Made by a program: the position numbers and the translations under genes
Notes under the pieces: model-generated
What the model saw: the letters and a program-made list of their open reading frames with translations, nothing else
The model's database searches: none
Told to the model about the DNA's origin: nothing
Part shown: one piece after another, positions 7,624 through 15,029 of the stretch
Layout: every line of letters begins with the position of its first letter
How positions within the stretch are numbered: the first letter of the stretch is position 1
From: an uncultured Paenibacillus sp.
GTDB lineage: Bacteria > Bacillota > Bacilli > Paenibacillales > Paenibacillaceae
Assembly: GCA_937895345.1 (NCBI GenBank)
Contig: CALAWP010000049.1
Location: 1 to 25,743 of the forward strand
DNA: 25,743 bases
Direction of reading: 5' to 3'

Positions 7624-8799
7624 ATGAAGCTGAAGCCGCGCGTAACGAAGCTGCTGGCGATGATGACAGCTGCGGCGCTGTTTGCCGCCGCTTGCAGCGG
7701 CAGCGACGCACCGGTTCCGGGTGCAGCCGAGACGAATGGCGGCGGGACATCGCCGGCCGAGACAGCCCCGGCGCCGACGTCTTCCGCCGAGCCGTCGCCG
7801 GCCGACGCTCCGGAGGGCGAATCCGGGGAAGCTTATCTCGTGCTCTCGGATGACCTGAACATTCCTTGGTCCATCGAATTTGATGGAGACACGGTTTATA
7901 TGAGCGAACGGGGCGGAACGATCGTGAAGCTGGACGGTGACGGGAAGCAGACGAGGCAGGAGGTCCGGCTGAACAAAGCCGTGCAGCACGCCGGCGAAGG
8001 AGGGCTTCTCGGGCTGCTGCTCTCGCCGGATTTCGGCGCGTCGGGTCTTGCATACGCCTATCATACTTATCGGGAATCCGGAGAAACGAAAAACCGAATC
8101 GCGCTGCTGAAGCTGAACGAAGGCGCGTGGGAGGAGCAGGGGGCGCTGCTGGAGGATATCCCGGGAGACTTGTACCATAACGGCGGAAGGCTGGCGTTCG
8201 GTCCGGACGGCATGCTGTACGCGACGACAGGCGACGCGCAAGTGCCGCGGCTGGCGCAGGACAAGAACAGTCTGGCGGGCAAAATTTTGCGAATGACGCC
8301 GGAAGGAGAAATCCCCGACGACAATCCGTTTCCAGGTTCGTTCGTCTATTCGTACGGCCATCGCAATCCGCAAGGTCTGGCCTGGACGAAGGACGGCGCG
8401 ATGTACGCCACGGAGCACGGTCCGTCCGGCCGCCCGGGCGGCCATGACGAAATTAACGCCATCCGGCCAGGAGCCAATTACGGATGGCCGGATATTATCG
8501 GCGATGCGGAGCAAGCCGGGATGGAAACGCCGGTCTATCATACGGGAGACCGGGCAATCGCGCCTTCGGGCGCGGCCTTTGACGATGAAGGACGGCTGCT
8601 CGTCGCCGCTTTGGTCGGAGAAGCGCTTTACCGCTTCGATCCCGCAACGGGCGAGATGGAAATCGCCGCCGAAGGGGATGGCCGTATACGGGATGTGAAG
8701 GTAAAGGACGGTTACGCCTACATCATTACAAATAATCGGGACGGCCGAGGCAATCCTGTGGACAACGACGACCGGCTTGTCCGTCTCAAGCTGGGTTAG
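7624..8799 (+). CDS. PQQ-dependent sugar dehydrogenase-like (GSDH family) lipoprotein
   Basis: Soluble glucose/sorbosone dehydrogenase family, a six-bladed beta-propeller that in characterised members uses PQQ to oxidise aldose sugars outside the cytoplasm. 391 residues from ATG 7624 (GGGTGGGGAAC just upstream; an in-frame ATG at 7606 is less likely). The N-terminus is a lipoprotein signal, basic then hydrophobic, with lipobox FAAAC and Cys24 as lipid anchor, followed by a Ser/Pro/Ala/Glu linker to about residue 70. Propeller landmarks: GEGGLLGLLLSPDF (124-137), YHNGGRLAFGPDGMLYATTGD (His185 likely catalytic), GKILRM, YGHRNPQG (Arg247), EHGP..GGHDEIN and GANYGWP. No PQQ synthesis gene is in the window, so the cofactor would have to come from elsewhere, or the protein uses another one. 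Confidence 0.9.
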   Translation: MKLKPRVTKLLAMMTAAALFAAACSGSDAPVPGAAETNGGGTSPAETAPAPTSSAEPSPADAPEGESGEAYLVLSDDLNIPWSIEFDGDTVYMSERGGTIVKLDGDGKQTRQEVRLNKAVQHAGEGGLLGLLLSPDFGASGLAYAYHTYRESGETKNRIALLKLNEGAWEEQGALLEDIPGDLYHNGGRLAFGPDGMLYATTGDAQVPRLAQDKNSLAGKILRMTPEGEIPDDNPFPGSFVYSYGHRNPQGLAWTKDGAMYATEHGPSGRPGGHDEINAIRPGANYGWPDIIGDAEQAGMETPVYHTGDRAIAPSGAAFDDEGRLLVAALVGEALYRFDPATGEMEIAAEGDGRIRDVKVKDGYAYIITNNRDGRGNPVDNDDRLVRLKLG

Positions 8800-8818
8800 C
8801 GATCGATAACGGAGCCGC

Positions 8819-8856
8819 AAGGGAGAGGAAAGGCGCTTTCGCCTTTTCTCTCCCTT
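8819..8856 (+). terminator. Strong hairpin after the sugar dehydrogenase gene
   Basis: A 17-bp stem (8819-8835 with 8840-8856, one G-U pair) around the loop CTTT. The inner part alone, AAAGGCG-CTTT-CGCCTTTT, is followed by a pyrimidine-rich tract (CTCTCCCTTCCTGT), so it can act as an intrinsic terminator. It sits 20 bp after the stop and just before the padR promoter. Confidence 0.75.
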
Positions 8857-8875
8857 CCTGTATATAAAAAACCGA

Positions 8876-8904
8876 TTGACAGAAAGAACCATTTAACCTA
8901 TATT
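8876..8904 (+). promoter_or_regulatory. Near-consensus sigma-A promoter of padR
   Basis: -35 TTGACA (8876-8881, perfect), 17-nt spacer, -10 TATATT (8899-8904, 5 of 6). Predicted transcription start near 8911, inside the palindrome at 8908-8923. It is the best promoter in the window. Confidence 0.85.
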
Positions 8905-8907
8905 GGA

Positions 8908-8923
8908 TATACAACGTTGGCTA
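8908..8923. promoter_or_regulatory. Putative PadR operator 1
   Basis: TATACAACGTTGGCTA matches 14 of 16 positions of the perfect palindrome before the downstream ABC gene. It covers the predicted transcription start of padR, where a bound repressor would block the polymerase. An extra half-site TTGGATA overlaps at 8903-8909, and a partial copy TTCCAACGGATA lies at about 8951-8962. Confidence 0.7.
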
Positions 8924-8982
8924 TTGGCCGGTCCGTTAACTTCGGTCGGCTTCCAACGGATAGTAACAGCGGAGGAATAACG

Positions 8983-9495
8983 ATGATCAGGTTTGTGGCG
9001 CTCGCCTTGCTGAGAATGAGAGAGATGCATGGCTATGAAATTCAGAGCATTATGCAAATCAGCCGAATGGAGCTGTGGACGAACATATTGTCCGGCTCGC
9101 TTTATCACGCTTTAAACAATCTGGAGAAGGAAGGGAAGATCGAAGCGGTCAGAGAAGAAAGAACCGGTTCGCGCATCCGGAAGATTTATCGGATTACGGA
9201 GGCGGGTGAACAGGAATTTCAAGAGCAGCTGAAGGCTGCGCTTACGGCTCCTCCGGGCAGCACGAAGTCCGATTTCGATTTGGCGCTGCCGTGGATTTCC
9301 GAACTGCCCAAGGAAGAAGCGAAGGCGCTTCTGGCCCAGAACGTGCAACAGATCGAAGCGAGCATTGCCGCATGGACGCACGGCCAGGACATAAAGGGAA
9401 GGGACAATCCGCTGGTCAAGCTTAGCATCGGACACAGCATAGAGAAGATGAAGCTGGACATTGCGTATTTAAATCAGGTCATGAGCATGCTGTAA
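8983..9495 (+). CDS. PadR family transcriptional regulator
   Basis: 170 residues; ATG 8983 chosen because GGAGG (8971-8975) precedes it, although an upstream in-frame ATG at 8917 exists within the operator region. The N-terminal winged helix is typical: MIRFVALALLRMREMHGYEI, then LSGSLYHALNNLEKEGKIEAVREE and RKIYRITEAGEQEF. The C-terminal part (about residues 85-170) is helical, as in PadR proteins that dimerise through it and sense small toxic molecules. The gene sits ahead of an ABC exporter pair, and near-identical palindromes precede both. This fits an autoregulated, drug- or peptide-responsive efflux unit such as LmrR-type systems. The inducer is unknown. Confidence 0.92.
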   Translation: MIRFVALALLRMREMHGYEIQSIMQISRMELWTNILSGSLYHALNNLEKEGKIEAVREERTGSRIRKIYRITEAGEQEFQEQLKAALTAPPGSTKSDFDLALPWISELPKEEAKALLAQNVQQIEASIAAWTHGQDIKGRDNPLVKLSIGHSIEKMKLDIAYLNQVMSML

Positions 9496-9511
9496 TTTTT
9501 TTTTATTCAAA

Positions 9512-9527
9512 TATCCAACGTTGGATA
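9512..9527. promoter_or_regulatory. Putative PadR operator 2 (perfect 16-bp palindrome)
   Basis: TATCCAACGTTGGATA is fully self-complementary and shares its core with operator 1. It lies between padR and the ABC ATPase gene, 19 bp before the latter's ATG, just after a run of nine T (9496-9504). No strong promoter boxes flank it, so it may act as a roadblock or cover a weak internal promoter. Confidence 0.75.
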
Positions 9528-9546
9528 ACCAAAATGGGAGGTATAT

Positions 9547-10260
9547 ATGGAGACCGTACTTCAAATAAGGGATGCCGAAAAGTCGTACGCCGGAAAGATG
9601 GCGCTCGACAAGCTCAGCCTCGATATTCGCGAGGGAGAAGCGCTCGCGGTCGTCGGACCGAACGGAGCGGGAAAATCGACTCTAATCGATGTCATGCTCG
9701 GCATCAAAAAGCTAGACGGAGGAACGGTCGTGCGCAGCTCATCCCTTGCCAAAGCGGTGATAGGGGTACAGTTTCAAACCCCGACCTTTTTCCCTGGACT
9801 TCATGTACTCGATAACGTGAAGCTGTTCGCGGCGCTGGGCGGCAAGGCGGCCGCAGAGCGGGAATTGATGGACCTGCTGGTTCGCTGCCGTCTCCAGGAT
9901 TCCGCTTACAGCAACGCTTACCGGCTGTCGGGAGGCCAGCAGAAAAGGCTGGCCATCGCCATCGCCCTCGTCCACAGCCCGAAGCTCCTCGTGCTCGACG
10001 AGCCGACGGCGGCGCTGGATCCCGGCGCAAGGAGCGAGGTCAAGGAGATGCTCGGGGAGCTTGCGGCCTCCGGCATTTCCATCGTATTCACTTCCCACGA
10101 CATGAGCGAAGTCGAGAAGCTGGCGCACCGCGTTGCGTTTGTCGTGAACGGAAAAGTCCGCCTTGAAGGAAACGTTAAACAATTGCTGGAGGCGAACGGG
10201 ACGGACGACCTCGACGAACTGTACGACCTGGTCGTCAAGAAAGGGGGAGAACAACCGTGA
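9547..10260 (+). CDS. ABC transporter ATP-binding protein (PadR-linked)
   Basis: Energises the membrane protein encoded next to it. 237 residues from ATG 9547 (GGGAGG 7 nt upstream). All nucleotide-binding motifs are present: Walker A GPNGAGKS (37-44), Q-loop Gln77 in VQFQTPTFFPGLHV, signature LSGGQ (127-131), Walker B LLVLDEPTAALD (Asp151, Glu152), and switch His184 in FTSHDMSEVE. The family is the ABC-2 exporter ATPase group (CcmA-like), used for drug, peptide, lantibiotic or lipid export. The gene overlaps the permease start by 4 bp (GTGA), so the two are translationally coupled. Substrate unknown. Confidence 0.95.
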   Translation: METVLQIRDAEKSYAGKMALDKLSLDIREGEALAVVGPNGAGKSTLIDVMLGIKKLDGGTVVRSSSLAKAVIGVQFQTPTFFPGLHVLDNVKLFAALGGKAAAERELMDLLVRCRLQDSAYSNAYRLSGGQQKRLAIAIALVHSPKLLVLDEPTAALDPGARSEVKEMLGELAASGISIVFTSHDMSEVEKLAHRVAFVVNGKVRLEGNVKQLLEANGTDDLDELYDLVVKKGGEQP

Positions 10261-10964
10261 ATCAAACCGTATTCATGCTGTTGGCCAAGTCCGTTTACAG
10301 AGATTCCTACGTGATGGTGTTGTCGGTTCTTTTGCCGGTCGGCCTGTTCCTCGGGGTGGGCGCCTATCAAGAGTCGCAGCCTTTCCGAGAGCAGCTGCTC
10401 GTCGGCTGCATTTTGCTTAGCGTCATGATGGGCGGGTTGAACACAGCGGGCTTCTGGACGATGACGCAACGGAAAAAAGGCGTGTTCAAGCTGCTGAAGC
10501 TGTCCGAATTTTCACTGTTCAAATTTATCGCCTTTTCGGTAGCCGCCCGTCTTCTCGTATTCGAGCTTATTGCTTTGCTGTTGTTGGGCGCGGGATATTT
10601 GGCCTTCGGACTGACAATCGGCCCGTTCGGATTACTTGCGATATTGGCCATGACGCTGCTGGCGCTCGTCTGCTTTCATGCCATCGGCTTCATCATTGCA
10701 AGCAGAGCCGACAACGAAGCCCAGATGAACATGTCGAGCAATCTCGCGGCTTTTCCGATGCTGTTTGCCAGCTCCGCCTTCTACAGTCTTAATAATGCGC
10801 CGGAATGGGTTCGGGTGATCAGCCGGCTGAATCCGTTGGAGTATGCATCGGCTGCGGGCCGCAACGCCATGACGGCCGTGGCGGACGTTACGCCTTTTGC
10901 CGTATTGGCGCTGCTGGCTGCCGCTCTGTCATGGCTGGCCGTCAAGACGTTTCGTTACGAGTAA
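10257..10964 (+). CDS. ABC-2 type transporter permease (PadR-linked)
   Basis: 235 residues from a GTG start that overlaps the ATPase stop codon; GGGGGAG precedes it. It has about six hydrophobic segments: VMVLSVLLPVGLFLGVGAY, an LLVGCILLSVMMGG stretch, ARLLVFELIALLLLGAGYL, GLLAILAMTLLALVCFHAIGF, AAFPMLFASSAFYSL and a last one before the basic end VKTFRYE. The segment SRLNPLEYA before the last helix is common in ABC-2 permeases. It pairs with the preceding ATPase to make an exporter whose half-transporters would dimerise. The stop lies two bases before an FNR/CRP-like palindrome that probably serves the next gene. Confidence 0.92.
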   Translation: MNQTVFMLLAKSVYRDSYVMVLSVLLPVGLFLGVGAYQESQPFREQLLVGCILLSVMMGGLNTAGFWTMTQRKKGVFKLLKLSEFSLFKFIAFSVAARLLVFELIALLLLGAGYLAFGLTIGPFGLLAILAMTLLALVCFHAIGFIIASRADNEAQMNMSSNLAAFPMLFASSAFYSLNNAPEWVRVISRLNPLEYASAAGRNAMTAVADVTPFAVLALLAAALSWLAVKTFRYE

Positions 10965-10965
10965 G

Positions 10966-11009
10966 TGTGACAAAAATCACAGCGGCTTTGTCCGGTCCCG
11001 GGCTACGAT
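10966..11009 (+). promoter_or_regulatory. FNR/CRP-type site with class II promoter spacing before the chemoreceptor
   Basis: TGTGA-CAAAAA-TCACA (10966-10981) is a perfect TGTGA-N6-TCACA palindrome, the motif of the CRP/FNR family; B. subtilis Fnr uses this form. A -10-like TACGAT lies at 11004-11009. The centre-to-centre distance is 33 bp, which puts the palindrome near -41.5 of a start at about 11015, the class II activator position. No -35 box is needed in such a promoter, and none is seen. Confidence 0.6.
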
Positions 11010-11047
11010 AGGATGAATCATGATGCCGATCAGGGAGGAACCGGAGG

Positions 11048-12322
11048 ATGAAATGGCGGATGGGGATTGTCGGTAAAATGGTCGTCGGCATTACGGCGGC
11101 TTCGGCGGTGACTTACGGCACCAGCGCTTTCTTTCTGCTTGTGCTCAAGTACCGCTTTCAGGAGGTGCCCGAATGGCTGTTCGAAGCGGGAACGTTGGCA
11201 TTCGGCGTATTGTGGACGGGGCTGTTCGGTTATTTTGCCGCCAGATGGCTGCTTCGACCGCTGCTTGCGGTTACGTCGGCCGTCCAGGAGGCGGCTACGG
11301 GCAATTTGAAGGCCGATGCCGGAGCCGTCGCATCCGGAGACGAAATGCAGGTGTTGAGCGATTCATTTCGGCGGATGCTGGAGCAATTCCGGACGATCGT
11401 AACGGGCATCAAAGAAAATTCGATGATGACCGACAAGCATATCGGGGAGCTGCAGGGCGCCGTTACCCATTCCGCCGTGCAGCTCGAACGGTTGGCTTCG
11501 GAATCGGAGACGATTACCGCTTCGACGGAGAAGCAGGCCGAAGCGGCCGCGGTGCTTCGGCATTCGGCCGACGCGCTGTATCGGTCCGCTCTCGGCATGC
11601 AGGAGGAAGCGGCAGAGGCCGGGAGGAAGGCGGTCGAGATGAACCAGGCCGCGGAACGGAGCGGCGAAGTGTTCCTGTCGCTGGTCGCCGGAATGCGGCA
11701 GCTGGAAGGGCTGAACCGCGAATCCATGGAAACGGTGCAGCAGCTGAGCGCCCTTGCGGAGCAAATCGGCACCATTTCCGATGTTGTAGGCGGGATTGCC
11801 GATCAAACGCATTTGCTCGCCTTGAACGCATCGATTGAAGCCGCGCGCGCCGGCGAGGAAGGCAAAGGATTTGTCGTTGTGGCCCATGAGGTCAAGAAGC
11901 TGGCCGACCGCAGCGGTGAAGCGGTGAACGAAATTCGCGAGCTGATCGAAAGGGTGGTGCTGGGCGTCGGACACGCCGTGCGGTATATCGAGAGGCAGCA
12001 CGAAGTGTCTCATGAGGAAGCGCGCCGCGGAGAGCAGTTCGCGTCGGCCTTCATGGAGGTGCGGCGCGAAGCGGAGCAGGTGGCGCTGCTGGTGGAACGA
12101 ATGGCGGCGCAGCTGGCGAGCCAGACGGGACAGGTCGACGCGTCGCGCGACGGCACCGGCAAGGTGGCGGAGGCCGCGTTGCATATACGCCATGGTGCGC
12201 ACCAAATTTACGCCGCGTCGCAGGAGCAGGCTGCGGTCATGCAGCAAATCTCGGCGTCGACGGACGAGCTTCGCGTCAAATCGGGCGATTTGCTCAGCAA
12301 AGCGTCGTATTTTCGGACTTAA
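11048..12322 (+). CDS. Methyl-accepting chemotaxis protein without an extracytoplasmic sensor domain
   Basis: Chemoreceptor that would signal to CheA/CheW. 424 residues from ATG 11048 (GGGAGG at 11033-11038). Two membrane helices, about residues 11-33 and 47-69, are joined by a loop of only some 14 residues (KYRFQEVPEWLFEAG), too short for a ligand-binding domain. A HAMP region follows (about 66-118), then coiled coil, then the signalling hairpin tip EQIGTISDVVGGIADQTHLLALNASIEAARAGEE split around residue 250, with GKGFVVVAHEVKKLADRS after it. No PAS, globin or other sensor domain is seen. It may sense membrane or energy state, or work with a partner protein. It has its own predicted promoter with an FNR-like site. 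Confidence 0.93.
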   Translation: MKWRMGIVGKMVVGITAASAVTYGTSAFFLLVLKYRFQEVPEWLFEAGTLAFGVLWTGLFGYFAARWLLRPLLAVTSAVQEAATGNLKADAGAVASGDEMQVLSDSFRRMLEQFRTIVTGIKENSMMTDKHIGELQGAVTHSAVQLERLASESETITASTEKQAEAAAVLRHSADALYRSALGMQEEAAEAGRKAVEMNQAAERSGEVFLSLVAGMRQLEGLNRESMETVQQLSALAEQIGTISDVVGGIADQTHLLALNASIEAARAGEEGKGFVVVAHEVKKLADRSGEAVNEIRELIERVVLGVGHAVRYIERQHEVSHEEARRGEQFASAFMEVRREAEQVALLVERMAAQLASQTGQVDASRDGTGKVAEAALHIRHGAHQIYAASQEQAAVMQQISASTDELRVKSGDLLSKASYFRT

Positions 12323-12353
12323 AGTAAATCGGTTCCATTCTTTATAAAGTCAA

Positions 12354-12389
12354 ACAAGCTTGCGCCGTTTCCGTACGGCGCAAGCTTGT
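12354..12389. terminator. Bidirectional terminator hairpin between convergent genes
   Basis: ACAAGCTTGCGCCGT (12354-12368) pairs perfectly with ACGGCGCAAGCTTGT (12375-12389), 15 bp, 6-nt loop. On the minus strand it is followed by TTGACTTTATAAAG, so it best serves the minus-strand hemL transcript (stop at 12521). It lies 32 bp after the chemoreceptor stop and probably ends that transcript as well. Confidence 0.8.
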
Positions 12390-12520
12390 GCTGCGTTCTG
12401 CGGCCACTCGGGGAGCCTTGCCCGGGAGGCAAGCTCCGAAGGGCCTGTAATTCCGCCGGCTGTCCTGTCCAGCGATTCGCCCGTTCTGCGATTCAACGGC
12501 TGCCTGAGCGGCGCGATGCT

Positions 12521-13831
12521 TTACAGCTGCGCCATCGCATGGCGGACGGCTTCCAGCGTCTCGTCGATGTCCGCATCCGTATGGGCGGTCGTCAGAAACC
12601 AGGCTTCGTATTTGGAAGGCGCCAGGTTGATCCCCCGGTCCAGCATGAGCCGGAAAAACTTGCCGAACCGCTCGCCGTCGGTGTCTTGCGCCTCGTCGTA
12701 GTTGGTGACGGGGTGGTCGCAGAAGTGCGCGGAGAAGGATCCGCGAATCCGGTTCACCGTCAGCGGTATGCCGCGTTCCGAGGCGGCTTCGCGCAATCCC
12801 GCGGCCAGCCGGTCCGCCAGCCGGTCCATCCGTTCGTAAATGCCGGGCTCTTGCAGCACCTCCAGGCATGCGATGCCCGCCGAGACGGAGGCGGGATTGC
12901 CGGCCATCGTGCCGGCCTGGTAGGCCGGACCGAGCGGCGCTACCTGCTCCATAATGCTGCGCCGCCCGCCATAGGCGCCGATCGGCAGGCCGCCGCCGAT
13001 AATTTTGCCCAAGGCGGTCAAGTCCGGCTCAATCGCCGCATGATCCGGGAAGGCGCCGTACGTCTGGGCCGAGCCGTAATGGAAGCGGAAGGCGCTGATG
13101 ACCTCGTCATAGATGACGAGGGCGCCCGCGCCGCGGGCCAGCTTGCACAGCCCTTCGAGGAAGCCGTCATGCGGCATGACCATGCCGAAATTTCCGACGA
13201 TCGGCTCGACCATAACGGCCGCGGTGTCGTCCCCCCAGCGCTCCAGCGCTTCCTTCAGCGCATCGAGATCGTTGAACGGGACGGTAATGACTTCATGGGC
13301 GATGCCCTGCGGAATGCCGGCGCTGTCGGGAATGCCGAGCGTGGACGGGCCGGAGCCGGCCGCGACGAGCACGAGATCGGAATGGCCGTGATAGCAGCCG
13401 GCGAACTTAATAATTTTGTTCCGGTTCGTGTAGGCGCGCGCGACCCGGATCGTCGTCATGACCGCTTCCGTGCCGGAGTTGACGAAACGGACCTTGTCCA
13501 TGGAAGGGACGGCCTCTTTCAGCATCCTTGCCAGCTTGACTTCCAGCTCGGTCGGCGTGCCGTACAATGTGCCGTCCGCCGCCGCGCGCACGATCGCTTC
13601 GGTAATATGGGGATGGGCGTGCCCGGCGATGATCGGTCCGTATGCGGCCAGGTAATCAATGTAGCGGTTGTCGTCCGCATCCCAGAAATAAGCGCCTTGC
13701 GCGCGTTTCATAAAGACGGGAGCGCCGCCCCCGACGGCTTTGAACGAGCGGGAAGGGCTGTTGACTCCTCCTACGATATGCTGCAATGCTTCCCGGTACA
13801 GCGCTTCGGAGCGCGGTCGCGAATAGGTCAT
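12521..13831 (-). CDS. hemL: Glutamate-1-semialdehyde 2,1-aminomutase
   Basis: PLP enzyme that converts glutamate-1-semialdehyde to 5-aminolevulinate in the C5 route of tetrapyrrole synthesis; cytoplasmic. 436 residues, the usual length. It starts at 13831 behind AAAGGTGATC. Landmarks: HIVGGVNSPSRSF near the N-terminus, VNSGTEAVMTTIRVAR (118-132), GCYHGHSDLVLV, YDEVISAFRF with Asp242, the PLP lysine Lys276 in ALGKIIGGGLPIGAYGG, and GPAYQAGTMAGNP. The form SAFRFHYGSAQ with a short extra segment, rather than the usual TGFRVAYGGAQ, recalls the second Bacillus paralogue (GsaB). It stands alone rather than in a hemAXCDBL operon, which also fits a paralogue. A hairpin separates it from the upstream LCP gene. 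Confidence 0.93.
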   Translation of the reverse strand: MTYSRPRSEALYREALQHIVGGVNSPSRSFKAVGGGAPVFMKRAQGAYFWDADDNRYIDYLAAYGPIIAGHAHPHITEAIVRAAADGTLYGTPTELEVKLARMLKEAVPSMDKVRFVNSGTEAVMTTIRVARAYTNRNKIIKFAGCYHGHSDLVLVAAGSGPSTLGIPDSAGIPQGIAHEVITVPFNDLDALKEALERWGDDTAAVMVEPIVGNFGMVMPHDGFLEGLCKLARGAGALVIYDEVISAFRFHYGSAQTYGAFPDHAAIEPDLTALGKIIGGGLPIGAYGGRRSIMEQVAPLGPAYQAGTMAGNPASVSAGIACLEVLQEPGIYERMDRLADRLAAGLREAASERGIPLTVNRIRGSFSAHFCDHPVTNYDEAQDTDGERFGKFFRLMLDRGINLAPSKYEAWFLTTAHTDADIDETLEAVRHAMAQL

Positions 13832-13867
13832 GGATGATCACCTTTCTTCAATGGTATTTGCGGCAAG

Positions 13868-13907
13868 AGCAGAGCCAACGGCGGAATGTCATGCCGTTGG
13901 CTCTGCT
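13868..13907 (-). terminator. Hairpin between the LCP gene and hemL
   Basis: AGCAGAGCCAACGGC (13868-13882) and GCCGTTGGCTCTGCT (13893-13907) form a perfect 15-bp stem with a 10-nt loop. It lies after the LCP stop (13953, minus strand) and before hemL. There is no clear T-run on either strand, so it is a likely but not textbook terminator of the LCP transcript. Confidence 0.6.
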
Positions 13908-13952
13908 GATGCGACGATATAATGACAAGCGAAGCGTCGTTTCGCCGGAAGC

Positions 13953-15029
13953 TTACCTCCCCGAACCCGGGCTTCCGGCTACGCCGCCGCCGGCCGATCC
14001 GGAAGACTCGCTGCCGCTTGTTTCGCCGTCCGGCGATTCCGTCGGCTCCGGCGCCGTTTCGTCCTTGGACAATACTTCCTGCACGTAACCAAGCAAGGCG
14101 TCGTAGTCGCGAATGCCGATGACGGAAGCGCCGCCCGCATTTTTCTCCTGCACCAGCTCCATCGGCGGAATTTGCGCGGTGCCGCCCACATGGCTTTCGA
14201 CGCCCAGCTGGCCCAGCTTGAGCATGTCGCCGACTTCCAGGTTCGTCCGGATGTACGGCTCCACGCTCTCCAGTATTTGCTTCATTTTAATAATATTCCA
14301 CGCCGACTGCAGCTCCTTGGCAACGGCTTTCAGAAAGTTCCGCTGCCGCTCGGTCCGCGTGTAGTCGCTCATCGCGTCGTGGCGGAAGCGGACATATTGC
14401 AGCGCCTTGTCGCCGTCGAGCAGCTGGTAGCCCGGCTGCAGGTCGATATCGTAACGGTTGCCGTCCGCGTTGTCGGTATAACGCATTCGTTTCTCCACGT
14501 CGAACCAGATGCCGCCGATCGTATCGATGAGCGCTTTGAAGCCTTCAAAATCGGTATAAACGTAATATTGGATCTCCAGCCCGAGCAAGTCGCCAACCGT
14601 CTTCATCGCGAGAGGAGGTCCGCCCAGCGTAAGAGCGGTGTTGATTCGGCCTTCGCCGTAACCTTCGATGTGGCCGTACGTATCCCGCAGCACGGAAAAC
14701 AGATGCGCCTTTTTGGTGACGGGATCGAAGGAAGCGACCATAATAGAGTCCGAGCGGGCATATTCGCCTTCATCCGCATCCCGCGCGTCTCCGCCGAGCA
14801 GCAAAATGTTGACTCTTTCCTTGCCCTCCCATTTCGGAACCTCGACGACTTTGTCCGGCTCCACTTCGGGAAACAATTGGTTGTTGTCCTTCGGCTTGCT
14901 GAAATTGTCCAGCGCTCCGTACACGCCGGCTCCCCAATAAATGACTAGTCCAATAATGACGGCGAAGATGGTGGATAAACTGATGTACAACCATTTCCAA
15001 CGTGATTTTTTGCCTGACCGTTTGCGCAT
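13953..15029 (-). CDS. LytR-CpsA-Psr (LCP) family cell wall polymer ligase/regulator
   Basis: LCP proteins transfer teichoic acids, capsule or other glycopolymers from a lipid carrier to peptidoglycan on the outer face of the membrane. 358 residues from ATG at 15029 with AAAGGAG upstream, about 13 nt away, slightly long; the open frame continues further, but this start gives the normal short basic cytoplasmic end followed by one membrane helix (WLYISLSTIFAVIIGLVIYW). The LCP domain spans about 70-245: NILLLGGDAR (Asp81, Arg83), RSDSIMVAS, SVLRDTYG (Arg115, Asp116), GRINTALTLGG, and SDYTRTERQRNFLKA with conserved arginines. The C-terminal 35 residues are a Glu/Ser/Gly/Pro-rich tail of low complexity. 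Confidence 0.93.
   Translation of the reverse strand: MRKRSGKKSRWKWLYISLSTIFAVIIGLVIYWGAGVYGALDNFSKPKDNNQLFPEVEPDKVVEVPKWEGKERVNILLLGGDARDADEGEYARSDSIMVASFDPVTKKAHLFSVLRDTYGHIEGYGEGRINTALTLGGPPLAMKTVGDLLGLEIQYYVYTDFEGFKALIDTIGGIWFDVEKRMRYTDNADGNRYDIDLQPGYQLLDGDKALQYVRFRHDAMSDYTRTERQRNFLKAVAKELQSAWNIIKMKQILESVEPYIRTNLEVGDMLKLGQLGVESHVGGTAQIPPMELVQEKNAGGASVIGIRDYDALLGYVQEVLSKDETAPEPTESPDGETSGSESSGSAGGGVAGSPGSGR

Noticed and set aside
6841..8892. Minus-strand open frame of 683 codons
   Set aside because: Covers two well-supported plus-strand genes; composition (His/Arg/Gln-rich) is that of a shadow.
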